Positions 59,963 through 64,000 of a stretch of 64,000 nucleotides of DNA are shown here, in pieces; within the stretch, counting starts at the first letter, position 1, and each line of letters begins with the position of its first letter. The notes under the pieces are model-generated. The model was not told the DNA's origin. It saw nothing but the letters and a program-made list of their open reading frames with translations, and searched no databases. Source of the DNA: Steinernema hermaphroditum (taxonomy: Eukaryota; Nematoda; Chromadorea; Rhabditida; Steinernematidae); NCBI GenBank assembly GCA_030435675.1, contig CM059622.1, positions 8,742,001 to 8,806,000 of the forward strand, written 5' to 3'. A program made the translations under genes and the position numbers.

Positions 59963-60350
59963 TGAACGCGGCTGCGCGCGAATTCGCGCCCTCCATGTAC
60001 TAAAAGTCAAGTAGCCCATAGCCCTGCGGGCGGCAAAACACCATGGCCCTGCGGGCGGCAAGATTGGTCCTCATGTAAATGGCTAAAGTGGACCAAAAAA
60101 CTGTAAAATTTCAGGAAACTCGAATCGACATCTCTGCTGGTTACAAAATATGCAAGGAAATCACTGGAAAACTGCAAAAAGGCTCAAAGCCCAGCATCGC
60201 CAGAGACATAGTGGAAGTAGAGCGCTACCACCTCCGCTGTCTGTGTGGCTTCCCCTGAGGGTCCTTATTTTGTGTGGGTGTTTTCTCCGTGCGCACGAAA
60301 AAACACACAGACCAACGGACCCGTCGGTTCTCCGTTTATATATAGGGGAT
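59963..60350 (+). repeat. Dispersed repeat R1, copy 6
   Basis: Begins GAACGCGGCTGCGCGCGAAT, includes GCCCTGCGGGCGGCAAGA subrepeats, a TAGTGGAAGTAGAGCGCTAC segment, a shortened tRNA-like part, the hairpin and TTTATATATAGGGGAT end. Confidence 0.82.
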
Positions 60351-60439
60351 TCGCTACTACAGTAAATACTGAAAAGGAAGCATGATAATTATGGTATGTA
60401 GCCATAATGGCTACTATACCTCAAAGACCACAGAGACCA

Positions 60440-61824
60440 CTAAAGTGGTCGAAGATTGCCAGCGGTTGTATTTCGACGAATGGCTCCACTGGTAGTCAGG
60501 GTTTCTGGGTTGGTGGAATTTTGATGGCCGTCGAACGGATCGTTTGCGTTCATGTCGTGGTTGAACTGGAGTATACGGGACACCGAAGGCTGGTGAACAT
60601 TCTTCACGTTGACTTCACAAGTTATGTTGTACTAAAAAGCAAACGCCATTTCGTTTTGAGTCAAAAGCACTTACAGATCCGCTGATGTTCCTAAAGACGT
60701 ACAAATTGAAAACAGGCTGCTCGTACCACTTCAGAGCGCTGGCGGTGTATGTGAAGTTCCAGTGCTCAAGGCTGATTCCGTCCTTGGGGTACATTTCAAA
60801 GATTTCTCCTGTTGTGCTCTGGAAGGAGTTGGTGGAGTTCGAGTGGTCTAAGTGTAGCTTACATTTGAGGAACAGTTGAAACGAACCGCATAACCCAACG
60901 TAGAGTCATGAATCTCAGGAATGTAGCCGAGGATCTAGAAGAGACATTTGTAAGGGACGTGACAACGCCACAACGCGACTCACCCGATTGAGACGGAGAG
61001 CCCAGCAGCGATCCAGCGTTTGATTGTTAGCGTTAATTCTAAAATCATCACCGTTTAAGGAAACGGTTAGGTCACTTACGGATTGCAGTGACCAAAGTGC
61101 TCATCATCCATGCGACAAAAGCGGTTCGCGTCAGCGTCATCAGAAGGGGAGAAAACTCTCCCTTTGCAAAGCCGTGTATTATTCAAATAATTTTCCTCCG
61201 CACGATTATTCGCATATTCTAAAAAAGAACCATTGAAGTTTATATCTTTAAGAGAGCGCTTACCGTTGGCGATCTCCTTCCACCGTTTGAACTGGATGTC
61301 TAAAATGTTGGTCCTGAATCGAAAGAAAATGGAGTGCACCTACGGGGTTTCCCACCGATGAAGGAGCGCCCGCCGTAGAAACGAGGTCCGTCGTCGAGTG
61401 ACCAACAGAGCAGCCAGAGACACCCCACGAAAATGGCGCCAAGGACCGACCAGAGGCACAGAAGGTAGACAACAGTAAGACCTGAAAAGATGTTTGCGAA
61501 GGGTGCGTGGAAAACGCTTACACCAGCTGAGAAGAGAGCGACCGAGGACAACAGGCCCCTTGTCCATCGGTGCTTCCTGCGGCTCTACCTTGGGCGGGAT
61601 GGCCGAGCCTAAAGAAATAGGTCAGTTCTCGGAGAGAGGCACTCACTGGAGGTCTTCTTCGGAGGGTTCACTGACTTCGTCGACTTTGGTTCCTCCTTGT
61701 TCGGGGTGGGCTCTGAAGAAATGTAAGTCGGCTGCGAGGAGGGTCACTCACTGGAGATCTTTTTCGAAGACTTTGCCGACTTGGCCGACTTCGGCTCCGC
61801 CGAGGAAGATGCCGGTGCACTCAT
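60440..61824 (-). CDS. nkb: Na+,K+-ATPase beta subunit
   Basis: Ten exons: 61752-61824, 61647-61712, 61522-61608, 61344-61481, 61264-61299, 61080-61218, 60984-61038, 60863-60934, 60675-60818, 60440-60631; 333 residues. The cytosolic N-terminus is rich in Lys/Ser/Pro (SAEPKSAKSAKSSKK), one TM helix follows (VYLLCLWSVLGAIFVGCLWL), then SLDDGPRFYGGRSFIGG and an extracellular domain with N-glycosylation sites (NNT, NQT, NCS, NFT, NIS, NIT) and Cys pairs (TRLCKGR/RFCRMDD, FGHCN/DRCWALRLNRI). Single helix plus glycosylated ectodomain fits the beta subunit that matures the Na,K- or H,K-ATPase alpha chain. The C-terminal exon is diverged. Introns are 38-49 nt; the join at 61300/61343 was chosen because the shorter alternative runs into a stop. 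Confidence 0.82.
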
Positions 61825-62754
61825 GACAGCCGACCGACTAGGGGAACGCTCTGCGGCTAACTGACCGCGCCCGGATCGTCTGGTCATCACTTCTGCCTAG
61901 AAGTCCAGACAAAGTTGGCATGGAGGTGTACTGATATAGATCTTGGTCTCGGTCTCGACTTCAGTCGGGATCGGTGGGAGGCATTTCCCGTCTTGGACTT
62001 TCTGGGTGAGCATTGTCCTTGGTCCTACACTGAAGAACTGTACATTCACATGATAATCACTTCGTCGAACATTTTTAGGCTTTTCAAAACAGGAAGTTTA
62101 ACCTTACAATGTATTGGGAGTGGTTTGTCTTCGGTCGCGAAAACAAGACGACCGGAACATCCAGAACATCCAAGTTTCCATATCAATGGAGCGTCCTCAG
62201 CAGATGCCGCCATTTTGAGTTTTTAGGGTTAGGTCAGAACTTTCAGTGGGAAGGAACGTGATTTCGACGAAATGAAGCGCGGAGAGGGTTCGATTTCTCA
62301 CTTTTTCGAACAGACCGATTCGGTTTTACCGGTTTTCGCCGACGCCCACCCCCACTCCCTAGCTTTCTTCCCCAGAAGATGTTCTTGATGACGACCCTCT
62401 GGGGCCAGAGGTACCGTGTCCTGCGTCGTTCTCGAGGCACAGAGGGCATCCTTTGCCACTGGGCGTCCTCGGCTCTCAGGGCCGACGTCGTGGCTCAGCA
62501 GGACCGGTTTCCCCGAGGGCGTCCCGAAGGCAGAGTTTCATTTGCAAACCGCGGCGTTGAAAACAATAAATCGTCTTCGGTAGGTGCCGTGTTACAGCGC
62601 TGCCGTTCGTTTTTGTTTTGCCGCGGTCCCGTTGTTTGTGCGGCGGCAAAAAAGGGACCTGTTCCCCTTCCCCGGCCTTCTGCCCCTTCGCTCGTTCGCC
62701 TTCTTCGCCGCCGTTACAACGCGCCTGCTTTGAGAGTTCCTTTCAGCCAGGATC
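61825..62754. other. Intergenic, divergent promoters of nkb and tyrosinase
   Basis: 0.9 kb without a recognised gene or repeat. Confidence 0.5.
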
Positions 62755-64000
62755 ATGGCCTCCCAGCGGTGGCTTCTTCTGCTCGGCGCCGTCGCCGGGC
62801 TCCTCCGAGGCGCGGGGGCGCAGGTGAACTGCGCGGACGCGCCGACGCCGGCCCTGAAGATTGTTTGTGAGCAGCTCCACAAGTGGGACGCCGGAGCGCG
62901 GGTGAGTCCCCCGGACCAGGCGTCTAAGCGCAGATTCAGGCGGCGCCGCCGGTAGCGGCGAAGGCTGCCTTCGCACCGGCGCTCCCCGGCGTGCCGGCGC
63001 CGATGATCGCCGCGGAGCTGGCGCCCATCGCCATCTCGCCCTACCAGTGCATGGACCTCGGCTGTCTCTGCCAGTACATGGGAGGTTGGTAGCCCCTGGG
63101 TACGGTAGCTGAGCGGGCGTTGCAGGCAATGGCCAAGCGGGCTCCAACGCGTGTACCCTGTCCAGCGGGAAGCCGCTGACGAAAGCCGTCCGAAAGGAGT
63201 ACCGTATGCTGAGCGACGAGGAGCGCGGCCGCTTCCACGCGGTGATATTGCAGCTGAAACGTTCCGGGGAATACGACAAACTGGCGACGATCCACTCTCA
63301 GTTCGCCGAGGCCGGCGGCGCCCACTCGGGACCCGCCTTCCTCGCCTGGCATCGCGAGTTTATCAAGCGGTAGCCCCCCGCCCTTGTGCCCCTACCGTAG
63401 TCTTCAGGATGGAGATCGCCATCCGGCAGATCGACCCAACGCTGGCGCTGCCCTACTGGGACTCCGTCCTCGACCAGAACCTGCCGGACGCCCGCGACTC
63501 CATCATGTTCTCCGAGGAGTTCATGGGCACCACCGACGCCGCAGGCAACGTCGTGACGGGAGCCTTCGGGGGCTGGCGTACCCTGCAAGGCCGCCCTAAC
63601 ATCCTCCGCAAGGTCGGCGCCCAGGCGAACCTCTTCCGCGAGTCCGACGTCCAGTTCGTCCTCCAGCAGATGCAGGTCGAGAACGTCATGGCCTTCTCGG
63701 CGCCGCGCCAGGTACCGTAACTTGCGTCGACCTAGCCCACTCGGTTCAGGGCTGCACGGTGCGGACCGACTGGAATGTGCTGGAGTACACACACGGAAAC
63801 GTGCACATCTACGTGGGCGGCGACATGCTGGACCAGTCGACGTCGGCGAACGACCCGATCTTCTGGCTGCACCACTCCTTCGTCGACCTCATCTGGGAGC
63901 TCTGGCGCGAACAGCGCCAGAACCGCTTCGACCGCGAGAACGCCTACCCCCCGGACATGCAGCTCTGCAGCAGCGCTAACCACTTCGGTGGGTCCCGCCG
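62755..64000 (+). CDS. tyr: Tyrosinase (type 3 copper oxidase), 5' part
   Basis: Runs off the right edge. Exons: 62755-62901, 62940-63084, 63126-63369, 63408-63711, 63750-63987. Signal peptide [21 protein letters not shown] Pro/Ala-rich linker and a Cys-bearing [14 protein letters not shown] precede the di-copper domain: CuA ligands in KLATIHSQ and [19 protein letters not shown], then [14 protein letters not shown]; CuB in [12 protein letters not shown] and [20 protein letters not shown]. These are the six-histidine signatures of tyrosinase-domain proteins; nematode members are secreted and linked to cuticle or shell tanning. Introns are 38-41 nt and three of the four contain TACCGTA or TACGGTA. 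Confidence 0.95.

Overview
This window is nuclear DNA of a nematode, most likely a free-living rhabditid (clade V-like); I cannot name the species. The evidence is: compact multi-exon genes whose introns mostly cluster at 37-50 nt and end in TTTCAG-type acceptors; acceptor-like sequences directly before several start codons, as expected where spliced-leader trans-splicing occurs; and nematode-typical families (DEG/ENaC channel, tyrosinase, UPF0057/PMP3 peptides, NHX exchanger, membrane-anchored cysteine-synthase-like protein). All gene models were built by hand from reading frame, splice phase and recalled family motifs; no search was run.

Layout, left to right. 1-7.1 kb: 3' part of CC2D1/Lgd (+), complete GOLPH3 (-), a GPI-anchored Ly6/uPAR protein (-), complete DMAP1/SWC4 (+). 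7.1-11.2 kb: three same-strand genes with gaps of about 180 bp (cysteine-synthase-like, TMEM39, LSm/Gemin6-like), a probable operon. 12-14.4 kb: two small UPF0057/PMP3 genes separated by a TIR transposon. 16.2-18.6 kb: Na+/H+ exchanger. 20-25.4 kb: two orphan single-pass membrane proteins flanking a DEG/ENaC channel. 25.4-30.3 kb: gene-poor, repeat-bearing. 30.4-35.8 kb: SLC41 Mg2+ transporter (+), a secreted micro-peptide (-), a TIR element, and tyrosylprotein sulfotransferase (-). 37.5-44.3 kb: a large Ig/FN3 (IGDCC/DCC-like) receptor (-). 44.4-50.7 kb: repeats plus a MARVEL-domain gene (-). 50.7-53.4 kb: aminopeptidase P (+). 55.2-57.1 kb: PPP1R16-like ankyrin targeting subunit of PP1 with a CaaX end (+). 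57.5-59.9 kb: a tandem duplication split by a decayed mariner. 60.4-61.8 kb: Na,K-ATPase beta subunit (-). 62.8-64 kb: 5' part of a tyrosinase (+).

The genes are mostly functionally unrelated housekeeping, membrane and cuticle or signalling genes. The unusual content is in the mobile and regulatory DNA: (i) four non-autonomous elements with CAAGGGA termini and TNA-type flanks (Tc4/Tc5-like), three of which carry tRNA-like pol III promoter modules; (ii) a dispersed SINE-like family (called R1 here) with a tRNA-like head, a perfect-hairpin segment and internal tandem subrepeats, one copy of which sits in an aminopeptidase P intron; (iii) a short word TAC(C/A)GTA that recurs inside tiny introns of the GC-rich genes. 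R2 and R3 are two further local repeat families. These repeat families were defined only by comparing copies inside this window.
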